64,000 nucleotides of DNA from an uncultured Candidatus Cenarchaeum sp. (lineage in GTDB: Archaea > Thermoproteota > Nitrososphaeria > Nitrososphaerales > Nitrosopumilaceae): contig OY282369.1 in NCBI GenBank assembly GCA_958295735.1, forward strand, positions 1 through 64,000, in the 5' to 3' direction. Positions 36,833 to 45,650 of this stretch are shown piece by piece (the first letter of the stretch is position 1; the number at the start of each line of letters is the position of its first letter). The notes beneath the pieces were generated by a model, which was not told the DNA's origin, ran no database searches, and saw only the letters and a list, made by a program, of their open reading frames with translations. A program made the position numbers and the translations under genes.

Positions 36833-39584
36833 CGTGCGCGAATGTGCGTGAGTTCGGGGCGGTAGCCTTGTTTGGTTGGGATCTCTCAAGAGAGTGCTAT
36901 CCATGATGGTTTCCCGGCTGGAGAGAAAACCGCTAAGCAACCTTGATTCAGGACTTCCCGGATTCGCTTCCACCAAAGCTTGGGCAACCTTGTAAAAAAC
37001 ATCAGATCCCCCAAACCCGCTCTCCTCAAGAATACGCAACATGTTCTGCTTCTTGTTGCACTTCCACAGCAAGGCTGACCTGTGCAGGACATCTATCATC
37101 TCGTGCGATCCAATGTCTTCTATCTTGCGCTCATTCGGCTCCAGTACTTTGACGAACGCCTTGTCCTTTTTGATGAGCCCCTTGGAGGACTCGCGCTCCA
37201 GATCTAAGCCTACGCTCTGGGCCAGCTTGAGCGCGTCTCCAAACTGTACCCTTGAGTGGCCATAGGCGTAGCGCCACAATACATAAAATCGCGTTATTTG
37301 CGACACTTCTCCGCCAAAGCCGCCCCGCAGTACGTGGTTTATGGCATAGTCGGTCACTATCTTGCGCACGTCGTTTAAGAGTCTGATTGTGGTGACCGGT
37401 TCGTCGCTGTCGTCAGTCACTTTTTCGTATCGGCCAAAGACCTGTATGGATGCCCCCATGGCAGATATAAAAAAATCGGCTCCAGACATTCGCTGTTTCC
37501 AGATCGTTTCCAGCTTGCTCTCAACGCGTGCCGCCATGTCTTTTTTCACATCGCGGTAAAAGCCGTGTTCTTCTTTCTTGCTCTTACGCGCAACCATGTA
37601 GATGGAGCTGGCAAGGGCGGCAGAGTCGTTCGCTATCATTCGGCCTTTCATTTCTGTCCTAATTGGCCATGCGCCAGTTATTAGCAAGCCAGATTCCAGA
37701 ATTGAGTTGATCAACGTCTCCCAGCCGTCGGTCGACTTGTGCGCATATACTATTACCGCGATTCCGTCATTCTTTAATACTCTGTATATTTCTTTAAATG
37801 ACTGTGAAAGGCCATTTTCAAAGTCGTCTTTTGTCTTGATTGTCGGGATCGCGCTCTTGACCTCCGTTTTTTCTTTTCTGAGAACCAAAGTGAAGTTTGC
37901 TACAACTTCATCAGATTTGGGAGTAAGCGGAGTAGAGAACAATTCGGGATACAGGTGTCCTATGCTCCTCTTTAGCCAGACATAGAAAAAATCTGACAGT
38001 GTTGAATAGAATATGTTGTCGTAGTAAGGAGGATCGGTAAACACTGCGTCAAAATAGTTGTCCGGATAAGACAGCCCAAGTGCAGATTCTTGCGCTATCT
38101 TGGCAGCTGGTTTTTCTATGTTCGACGAATGTTCTACTACTTTCAACACCCAGTCTTGCATGCTCTTCCATCCGCTGTTTGCGAAAGGGTTGATCTCCAC
38201 ATAATGCCAGATCATCGCAAATGATTGGCGTCCAAAAATGCTTTGGATCTTTTCGCCCATTACATCATATCGCGCAAGATTGGAAGCCCTGTCTGCAAGT
38301 TTGTCTAGCATGATTCCAAGATATGTGACTACGACACGTGCGTATTCCTCGCCATACCCGGAATTCAGCATCAGGCTGTGGGCTTGTCGGATTTTTTCTG
38401 CAAACGTTATCATTGACAGCATCTGCCGCGGGTTGAAAAGGTGCTTCCACCTCGTCAATCCGTACAGCATTATTTCTGTTGTTTGCCAATATATCCCACC
38501 CTGTTTGTATTCCGCGCCGTCAGGTGTTTGGATCACCTCGTCGGGGATCGGATCAAGATCATAGTCAGCATACAGAATGTCTCGTTTTGCTTTCAAGTAT
38601 TCGTGGGCTTCTTTGCAAACGGCCAGATCGGAACTGTTGCTGGGGCGGTATGTCTTGCCCGGCGTGCCGGTTTTACTCAGTATGACCACTATCTGCTTGT
38701 CCCAGCTTGCCTTTTTCCAGAAAATTTTTTTCATCGTTTTAGGATCTATCACGCTCCCGCACGCAATGCAGACTGCCGTCGCTTTTGATATTGTGCCCTT
38801 GTCGGGATCAAAGCCGCCCGGCATGGGATCGTAGCCGTCTCCTACTATCCGAAACAGAATCGTTCTTCCTTTGGCGTACGGGCATGCTGCCACCTTTTTG
38901 TGCGGTTTTCGGGCCAGCCAGTAGTTCGGCATAAGCGGTATCTCGGCACCGCACTCACGGTTCTGGCACGGGACAGTCCTCGCCGTTATGTACCCCGCCG
39001 GTTTTGCGGTGTCCGCTTGTGGGTAGAATTTCCCGATCTCTTCAAGCGCCTCGTCCAGTACCCAGTCCGACCATTTTTTGACATCTTTAAGCAGGCCGTT
39101 GTCGGCATGCTTTGCGGCCATATTGTTCTCTGTTGATCTGTTGCCGAATTTTTGCGGGAACTCGAGGATGCATTTTTGGATCAGTACCGACACGGGGTTG
39201 ATGTCCCCCGAATATGTCTCGCAACCCAACCGCAACGCTTCCAGTGGGATCCCCCCCCCCCCCCCCGAATGGATCAAGAACCTTGGGCGGCACGCCGCCG
39301 TTGTTATCCAGTATCTCTTTTCGCGCCCTTTCTAAAAGATCGTGGTTCAGGGAGTTTTCCCACTCCGACAACCGCACTACGAAGTCGCTTTGAGATCCAC
39401 TTTTTGTGTCCGCTTGGAGATTCACCAGCGAGGCGTATATGGTAGCGCGGGACGAGGCGAGCGGGCGCCTAGCCCACCATATGTGCAGGGTTGATATGTG
39501 GCCGTGCCGAATGTATTTTTCCCTAGCAGATTGTGAGGAGACTTCTTCGACGGGGAACGCATCCCCTATCAGCCTGCGCTTCAT
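36824..39584 (-). CDS. DUF1156 N6-adenine methyltransferase, frame broken at a G16 tract
   Basis: Two frames make one 919-residue protein if the G tract at 39251-39266 loses one base. The 5' part (ATG 39584, MKRRLIGDAFPVEEVSSQSA... HIWWARRPLASSRATIYASL) is the DUF1156 N-terminus and ends in LDPF-GGGG, the start of SAM motif I. The 3' part resumes with IPLEALRLGCETYSGDINPV. Then come zinc-ribbon cysteines (VPCQNRECGAEIPL, AVCIACGSVID), motif IV FTDPPYYDNIF, and YRVLKNDGIAVIVYAHKS. As written, the first frame passes the tract by 1 nt and reads out of frame. It overlaps the helicase stop by ATGA. The gene is markedly AT-richer than its neighbours. It is either a phase-OFF allele or a sequencing error in the homopolymer. 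Confidence 0.85.
39251..39266 (-). repeat. G16 homopolymer in SAM motif I of the DUF1156 methyltransferase
   Basis: Sixteen C on the plus strand, i.e. G16 in the coding direction, directly after codons for L-D-P-F and before I-P-L-E. Fifteen or eighteen G would keep the frame; sixteen does not. Confidence 0.9.
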
Positions 39585-42500
39585 TGCGCCTTTTCACGCA
39601 TCTCTTCGGCGCTTACGAGGTACTTGACCACCTCCTTGCTTGCCTTTAGGTTTTTTGCGGGATTCTGGAATACGAGCAACTTGGCGCGCTGTTCCTTGCG
39701 CGCGTTCCATACCACGTACAGGTAGTACGCATCCCCCATCTGCGATGCGTGGTACCATTCGTTGGTGCTCAGCGCCACCTCGCCCTCCCCCGCCCGCGCC
39801 TTGACCTCGATGTACCTAATCCCGCCGTCCGGATCGGTCGACCTCACGTCGAACCCGAGGTTGTCCTTTGAGACGTCTTCCGGCGTCCTGCCGGCGTCGG
39901 CCTCGTGCTTGAGCGCCGCCATCATCCCCGCCGCCTCCACGTCCGGATCCCGCCGCATGCCCTGGGTTCCTGCCGCAACAAGCGGCTTTACGCGGATCAT
40001 CCCCACGAACGACGGCGTGCTCATGGTGAGGCTCTTCTCCTTCCTTATCGATTCTTCAAGGTCGTCCTTGGCCTCCTCGTGCTTGCGCTTCCTGTCGGTC
40101 TTGTACCTTATCGCGATGGCCATGTTCTCGCCGGCGTCCCTGCGGTTGTGCAGGTCGATCAGGTCGTTGTCGCATTCTATGATCGACTGGCGGAGGGACT
40201 CGACGCCGTACTTTTGCTTTATCGCCGACTGGCGGTCGCGCTCCTTCTGGAGTACCTCGCGGTATCCCGCCAGCGACTCCATGACGCCGGCCTCCGCGCC
40301 CGCCTTGATCGCGCCCACGTCCCCGCCCGATCCGCCCCTTTCGTCGGATTCCAGGAGATCCCACACGAGGGTGGGCTGGGCGGGCCTCACTCGGCCGGAT
40401 GCCAGATCTGCAAAGTGCGCGAAGATCTTCCGGCCCGCCGCCTGTCCCGTACCGTCCTTGATCTCGCCCTCGTGGAAGACTACGTGGCCGTCGGATCCCT
40501 CCGGATCCAGAAAGACGGCCCCCTTCTGCAGTTCCGGGCCGAACCTGCGGCCGATCCACTCCAGCACGGCCTCGAAGATCGGGTGGCCGAAGGTGACGAA
40601 CTCTGCGTCCTGGTGCTTGAAGCCGATCTCCTTGTCGAACGTCGCCTTCGGGTACGCCTTCAGGGCGGAGCCGTGGTTCCTCTTGAACTCCTCCTCGTCG
40701 CATATGCGCCTGATCTCGTACGGCACGGAGTCGATCGACGCGAAGCCGTCGGCCCTGTCGCGCATCCTGCCGCCCGCGCGCGAGAGGGCCCTGCTGAAGA
40801 GCTGCTTCGTGTACTGCGGGATCAGCTTGTTCTCCATCGCCTTGTTCCTCATCTCCAGGATCGCCGTGTGGTCTATGTATTTGGTCGCGAGGCTGTCGCC
40901 GAGTTGGGCCTTGATGGCCTCCAGGCGTTCCGGGTCCTGCACGCCCACGTCTATCTCCCTCAGGATCTCGTCGTGGTCCCGCGTGCTGGCGGCCGCCTCG
41001 ATCATGAGCTGGGACAGGCTGCGGCCGGGGAGGATCTCGCTTATGACGTCGAACACCTTGTCGCTGTTGAGATCCCTCTTCATCTCGTCCAGTTTTTTCA
41101 GCAGCGCGGCCATGACCTTGCCCTCCCTGGTCTCCGATGCCACCATGTTGAAGACGGTCACCTCCCGCTGCTGGCCGTACCTGTGGATGCGCCCCATCCG
41201 CTGCTCCAGCCTGTTGGTGTTCCACGGCAGATCGTAGTTGATCATCAAGTGGCAGAACTGCAGGTTTATTCCCTCGCCCGCGGCCTCTGTGGCCACCATT
41301 ACCCGCGTCTCGTTCCTGAACACCGCCTCCGCCCTTATGCGTTCCTCCAGCGGCATCCCGCCGTGTATGGTGTTGACGGTGTAGCCCCACCGCTCCACCT
41401 TCTTCTCCAGGTACGTGAGGGTGTCCTTCGACTCCGTGAATATCAGGATCTTGTCGTCGCGGTGGTCCGCGTCCATCTCGCCCAGCATGCGCCTCAGCTG
41501 GGAGAGCTTGGTCTCGTCCCCGCTCTCGATTATCCGCTCGGTGCGCCCGATGAGGCGGACCAGGGTGGCGATCTCGGCCCTCAGCTCCTCCAGGCTGCCC
41601 GCCGTGCTCAGGGTCTCCCACATCTCCTCCTCGCGCCACCTGTCGCCCTCGCTCATGTCCTCCACCACGTCGAGCGCCGTGAAGGTGTGATCCTCCCGCT
41701 CGCCGCGCGCCCTGCCAGCCCCCTCGATCATCTCCTCCAGCCTCTTCCTCCTCCGCGACAGGGACATCAGCAGCGCGTACATGCTCGATGCGAACCGCCT
41801 CTGCAGTATTATCAGGGCGAAGCCGATGTTCCGCTTCTTGAAGGCCGCCAGCGCCCTGTTGTACTGCTCCCTGACGTACTCGGACATCTCGTTGTACAGC
41901 TCCTTTTCGTCGTCCGAGAGCCGCACGTCCGGCGTCATGATCCGGCGCGGCACGAACAGGGGCTTCCCCTCGAAGTCCGTCATGTCCTCCTTCATCCTGC
42001 GCAGGAACAGCGGGTTGTCCATGTTCCGGATGGACTCCTTTATCATGTCGGGGGTCCTGAAGAATCCCGGGTTCAGCAGGTCCAGGAACAGCCTGAAGTT
42101 CTCGGGATCCCCCTTGTGGGGGGTGGCGGTGAGGAACAGCAGGTGCTCGCTGTTCCTGGAGAGGATCTCCCCCAGCCTGTACCTTTCCGTCTTGTCCGTC
42201 TTGTCGCCGTACTTTGAGGCGCTCATCTTGTGCGCCTCGTCCACCACTATCAGGTCGAACTCCGAGTCCGCCAGCGGCCGGACCACGTCGTCGCGCTTGG
42301 CAAAGTCGATCGACGTTATCATCTGGTTCTCCTTCTTCCAGACGTTCTCGGCGAAGTGGGAGTTCACGTACTCGCGCGAGACCACCACGAACGCCTCCTC
42401 GAACCGCTCCTTGAGCTCCCTGCGCCACTGGTCCTTGAGGTGCCCCGGGACGACTATGAGCGTCCTGCGTATGATCCGCCTCATCTTCAGCTCCTTGATT

Positions 42501-42916
42501 ATGAGCCCTGCCATGATCGTCTTCCCGGCCCCCGGATCGTGGGCCAGCAGGAACCGGATCTTGGGCATCCTCAGGACGTAGCCGTAGACCGCCTCGATCT
42601 GGTGCGGCAGCGGATCGACCTTGGAGGCGTTCATGGCGAGGAGCGGGTCGTACAGCGACGCCAGGCGGTACCTCTTCGCCTCCAGCGCCAGGAAGACCTC
42701 CCGCGCGTCGCTTGAAAAGTCGGTCGGCACGCTCTGGATGCTGACGCGCGCCAGATCCGCGTGCGGGATCATCTGGTCGACGTGCGCGTTGGACGGGACG
42801 GTGGACGCCACGAGGCGGACGTACGACTCCCTCGCGTCGACGAACTTGACGGCGATGGGCTCCGGCCACATGGGGCCCACCACGACTATTCCCGGCTTCA
42901 GATCGTCCGCCTTCAA
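39581..42916 (-). CDS. SNF2/DEAD-type helicase with C-terminal DUF3883 domain
   Basis: A 1111-residue superfamily 2 ATPase. LPHQIEAVYG precedes Walker A DPGAGKT at 127-133; DEAH is at 226-229 (LIVVDEAHKMSA); motif III is LFLTATPHKGD. The second RecA domain has KILIFTESKDTLTYL, MVATEAAGEGINLQF and RLEQRMGRIHRYGQ. Near residues 1010-1090, DNLGFDVRS... IRYIEVKARAGEGEVALS looks like DUF3883, related to restriction-endonuclease folds. TTG 42916 (MKADDLKPGIVVVGP) is chosen as it lies about 28 bp below the AT box at 42939-42950. It is first of a two-gene operon with the methyltransferase. It resembles DrmD-type helicases of class 1 DISARM, but I find no DUF1998 or PLD gene in this window. Confidence 0.85.
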   Translation of the reverse strand: MKADDLKPGIVVVGPMWPEPIAVKFVDARESYVRLVASTVPSNAHVDQMIPHADLARVSIQSVPTDFSSDAREVFLALEAKRYRLASLYDPLLAMNASKVDPLPHQIEAVYGYVLRMPKIRFLLAHDPGAGKTIMAGLIIKELKMRRIIRRTLIVVPGHLKDQWRRELKERFEEAFVVVSREYVNSHFAENVWKKENQMITSIDFAKRDDVVRPLADSEFDLIVVDEAHKMSASKYGDKTDKTERYRLGEILSRNSEHLLFLTATPHKGDPENFRLFLDLLNPGFFRTPDMIKESIRNMDNPLFLRRMKEDMTDFEGKPLFVPRRIMTPDVRLSDDEKELYNEMSEYVREQYNRALAAFKKRNIGFALIILQRRFASSMYALLMSLSRRRKRLEEMIEGAGRARGEREDHTFTALDVVEDMSEGDRWREEEMWETLSTAGSLEELRAEIATLVRLIGRTERIIESGDETKLSQLRRMLGEMDADHRDDKILIFTESKDTLTYLEKKVERWGYTVNTIHGGMPLEERIRAEAVFRNETRVMVATEAAGEGINLQFCHLMINYDLPWNTNRLEQRMGRIHRYGQQREVTVFNMVASETREGKVMAALLKKLDEMKRDLNSDKVFDVISEILPGRSLSQLMIEAAASTRDHDEILREIDVGVQDPERLEAIKAQLGDSLATKYIDHTAILEMRNKAMENKLIPQYTKQLFSRALSRAGGRMRDRADGFASIDSVPYEIRRICDEEEFKRNHGSALKAYPKATFDKEIGFKHQDAEFVTFGHPIFEAVLEWIGRRFGPELQKGAVFLDPEGSDGHVVFHEGEIKDGTGQAAGRKIFAHFADLASGRVRPAQPTLVWDLLESDERGGSGGDVGAIKAGAEAGVMESLAGYREVLQKERDRQSAIKQKYGVESLRQSIIECDNDLIDLHNRRDAGENMAIAIRYKTDRKRKHEEAKDDLEESIRKEKSLTMSTPSFVGMIRVKPLVAAGTQGMRRDPDVEAAGMMAALKHEADAGRTPEDVSKDNLGFDVRSTDPDGGIRYIEVKARAGEGEVALSTNEWYHASQMGDAYYLYVVWNARKEQRAKLLVFQNPAKNLKASKEVVKYLVSAEEMREKAQ

Positions 42917-42950
42917 GCTTTTGGCGGGGCCCCTCCCGATTATATCATTA

Positions 42951-43468
42951 TTGCGAGGCAGGCGCGTCCACGAACCGCCCCCGGGCCGCGCCCCTCGCCC
43001 ACCTTCGGCCGGCCTCGCCCGCGCTGCGGCGGATGGCGGGGAGCGATCGCGCGCCTCCGGCCGTCCCGCCGGTCGCCTCCCGGCAGCTGCCGGCCCCGTC
43101 CCGCGCGCCACGCGCGGGGCCGGCGGCCACCCGCGGCAGCCGGCAAGACTCCCGTCCCCCGCGGCCCGGATGCCCGCCGTGCGGACAGCGGCCCCGCGGA
43201 CAGCGGCCCCGCGGACAGCGGCCCCGCGGCTTTGCCTCTTCCCGGGTTTCCCGCAGAACGCTCCAGACCGCGCGCCTTTGGCGGGAGGCGCCGGCAGGCT
43301 GCGGCGGCGGGGCAGGCAATCGGCTACACTCCAAGGGGCATTGCGGGGCAGCGCGGTGAGGCCGGCAGGCTGCGGCGCGGGCCCCGGTCCGCCCGCCGGA
43401 TGCGCCCAAACTGCAGGGCAACACCCCACGCGGCGCGGCGGGGGAACCGGCAGGTCCGCGCCGGCCGC
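42951..43468. other. Spacer homologous to the upstream region of GHKL-nuclease copy B2
   Basis: From about 43240 to 43468 the sequence matches 47930-48158 (GGGCCCCGGTCCGCCCGCCG, GAACCGGCAGGTCCGCGCCG), so this is the original upstream flank of the GHKL-nuclease gene at 45651, now separated from it by IS66 copy 2. No gene is supportable. Confidence 0.65.
43191..43235. repeat. 15-bp tandem repeat, three units
   Basis: GCGGACAGCGGCCCC occurs three times in direct succession (43191, 43206, 43221). It is not shared with the homologous flank near 47900. Confidence 0.75.
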
Positions 43469-45601
43469 GTACACACTTACCTCCCCCCCCCCCTCCCGCC
43501 GCGACTTGGCCGCCCGGGCGGGCCCGCGCGCCGCGCAAGCTTAGGCTGGCCTAAGGGTCGATTTGTATAATTGTGGCGAGTTTGGGCCTGCCGGCATGGC
43601 GGAATCCGGGGTGGCGCTGCTGCGCAAGGAACTGGCGGCCGCGTTAGAAAAGATCGCCGGGCTGGAAGCCGAGGCCGCGGAGCGGGCGGCCGAGATCGCG
43701 ATGCTGAAGGCCAAGTCCACGGAGCAGGCGCTGCTGCGCAAGGAACTTGCGGCCTCGCTCGAAAAGATCGCCGGGCTGGAAGCCGAGGCCGCGGAGCGGG
43801 CGGCCGAGATCGCGATGCTGAAGGCCAAGTCCACGGAGCAGGCGCTGCTGCGCAAGGAACTGGCGGCCGCGTTGGAAAAGATCGCCGGGCTGGAAGCCGA
43901 GAACGCCGGGCTGAAGGCCAAGGCCGCCGAGCAGGCGGTCAGGCTTGCCGTGTGCGACGGCCCGAACGCGCCCTCGTCGTCCCTCACCACGTACGGCCCC
44001 CGGCGGAACGCCTGGCGCAAGGAGCGGGGCTACAAGGGGAGCGACGGGGCCGGGAGCGACGGCAAGCCCGCTCCGGACGGCGGCGCCCCGCGCAAGATGG
44101 GCCCGCCCCAAGGGCACAAGGGCGTCTCGCACTGCAACAAGCCCGAGTTCACCATGAAGTGCGGGATCCTGACGTGCCCCGTGTGCTGCGGCCCCCTGGA
44201 GAAGTTCGACAGGTGGCGAAAGCTGGTCAACGACTTCGATCAGTTCTGGCGCGTGGTCACCGCGATGATCGAGGTGGAGACGGGCTGGTGCGGCAGGTGC
44301 GAGAAGTACTACGAGGCCCAGGCGCCGTTTCCGAAGGGCACCTCGTGCGGCCCGAGGGCGCTCGGCCTCATAATGGCGCTGTTCGAGATGGGCTGCACGG
44401 ACGCGAGGATCGCCGGCTTTATCGAGTCCACGTTCTACTTCCGCATCTCGGAGGCGGCCGTGGCGAAGGCCCGGAGGGCCATGGCGGGCGCGTCGAAGAA
44501 GCAGCTGGAGGAGATCAAGTGGGCGTTCAGCGAGAGCATGTTCGTGCACATGGACGAGACCGGGTTCAAGATCGGCGTGCTGGGCAAGACCGGCTACGTC
44601 TGGGTGGCCGTCGTGGGCAACGCCGTGTGGGTGCACTTCGCGCCCACCCGGGGGGCGGCGGTCCTGAGGGAGCACTTCGGCTGGCTGTCCCGCAGGGCGG
44701 TGGTGGCCGACGGGCTGCCGGCGTACCGCGCGTGGTTCCAGCATCTGCAGAGATGCTGCAGGCACCTGCTCGCCAAGGGCGAGGCCGTCGCCGTGGACGG
44801 CGACCCGGGGGACGAGGCGAGGCACGACTGGATGCAGGGGTACTACCACAAGATACACGGCATCAAGACGCTGGCGCCGTTCACCGTGACGTACCTGGCC
44901 AAGGAGTTCCACGACGCCGTGTCGGCGTACCCCGACGGCAAGCTGAAGACGCACCTCGCCAACGCCGAGCCGCACGTGCTCACGTTCATGGGATTCCGCG
45001 GCATGCCGCCCCACAACAACCCCGCCGAGCTCGCCATACGCGACCTCATAGTGACGCAGCGCAACGCGCACCACAAGATCTCCACGCCGGAGGGGCGCAA
45101 GACGTTCTCCGAGCTGGTCACGATCGGGGGCACCGCCCGCATGAACGGCATGTTCCCGGGCAGGGCCTTCACCGAGATCGCCCGCAATCGCGACTGGAAA
45201 ATGTTCGACCCCGGCCCGTGGGCCGGGCCCGACTGGTGCGTCTTCGATGACCCCGCATCCGGGCTGGTGCGCCCGCCCGGCTCCGCGGCGGGGCGGGCGC
45301 CGGCTCCGGCAGCGGCGTCCGCCTGACCGGCCCCAACGGATCTGCCGGGCGCGCGCGGGCGGCGTCAGCCCGCGTCAGGCATCGGGACGGAGCGCCGTAC
45401 CGGGGCGGCCGCGCGCCGAAAATGCCCCGAACCCTGCCGCGATCGCGCGGCGCCCGCCGATCGGGGCAGCCCGGGCGCGCGGGGGGCGGCGCCCGCCCGC
45501 CGAAGGATCCCCGCTCCGGCCGCGATCGCGCGGCGCGCGCCGATCGGGGCAGCCCGGGCGCGCGGGGGGCGCCGGGAGGGGGGGGGGAGGTAAGTGTGTA
45601 C
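43469..45601 (+). mobile_element. IS66-type insertion sequence, copy 2
   Basis: 2133 bp, essentially identical to copy 1, with the same termini (GTACACACTTACC). The 8-bp direct repeat CCGGCCGC flanks it (43461-43468 and 45602-45609). It sits 49 bp upstream of the ATG of a GHKL-nuclease gene, 19 bp above its TATA box. The uninterrupted target is seen upstream of the paralogue at 48195. Confidence 0.93.
43596..45326 (+). CDS. IS66-type transposase, copy 2
   Basis: A 576-residue protein, the same as the copy at 23640-25370 apart from silent or single differences. Start ATG 43596 below GTATAATTG. It retains the full coiled coil and all DDE-region motifs (FVHMDETGFK, VVADGLPAYR, PHNNPAELAIRD). 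The near-identity of copies 1 and 2 indicates recent transposition. Confidence 0.9.
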   Translation: MAESGVALLRKELAAALEKIAGLEAEAAERAAEIAMLKAKSTEQALLRKELAASLEKIAGLEAEAAERAAEIAMLKAKSTEQALLRKELAAALEKIAGLEAENAGLKAKAAEQAVRLAVCDGPNAPSSSLTTYGPRRNAWRKERGYKGSDGAGSDGKPAPDGGAPRKMGPPQGHKGVSHCNKPEFTMKCGILTCPVCCGPLEKFDRWRKLVNDFDQFWRVVTAMIEVETGWCGRCEKYYEAQAPFPKGTSCGPRALGLIMALFEMGCTDARIAGFIESTFYFRISEAAVAKARRAMAGASKKQLEEIKWAFSESMFVHMDETGFKIGVLGKTGYVWVAVVGNAVWVHFAPTRGAAVLREHFGWLSRRAVVADGLPAYRAWFQHLQRCCRHLLAKGEAVAVDGDPGDEARHDWMQGYYHKIHGIKTLAPFTVTYLAKEFHDAVSAYPDGKLKTHLANAEPHVLTFMGFRGMPPHNNPAELAIRDLIVTQRNAHHKISTPEGRKTFSELVTIGGTARMNGMFPGRAFTEIARNRDWKMFDPGPWAGPDWCVFDDPASGLVRPPGSAAGRAPAPAAASA

Positions 45602-45620
45602 CCGGCCGCGGGAGTCACTG

Positions 45621-45627
45621 TTAATAA
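45621..45627 (+). promoter_or_regulatory. TATA box of GHKL-nuclease copy B1
   Basis: TTAATAA, 30 bp above ATG 45651; the paralogue at 48195 has TTAATAT at 48166-48172 with similar flanks. IS66 copy 2 ends 19 bp upstream. Confidence 0.65.
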
Positions 45628-45650
45628 GGCCCGCCCGCCCGTACGCGGCC

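Noticed and set aside
39251-39266. Treating the DUF1156 gene as simply two separate genes
   Set aside because: The downstream frame lacks an N-terminus and begins inside SAM motif I; the two halves join into one family-length protein when one G is removed.
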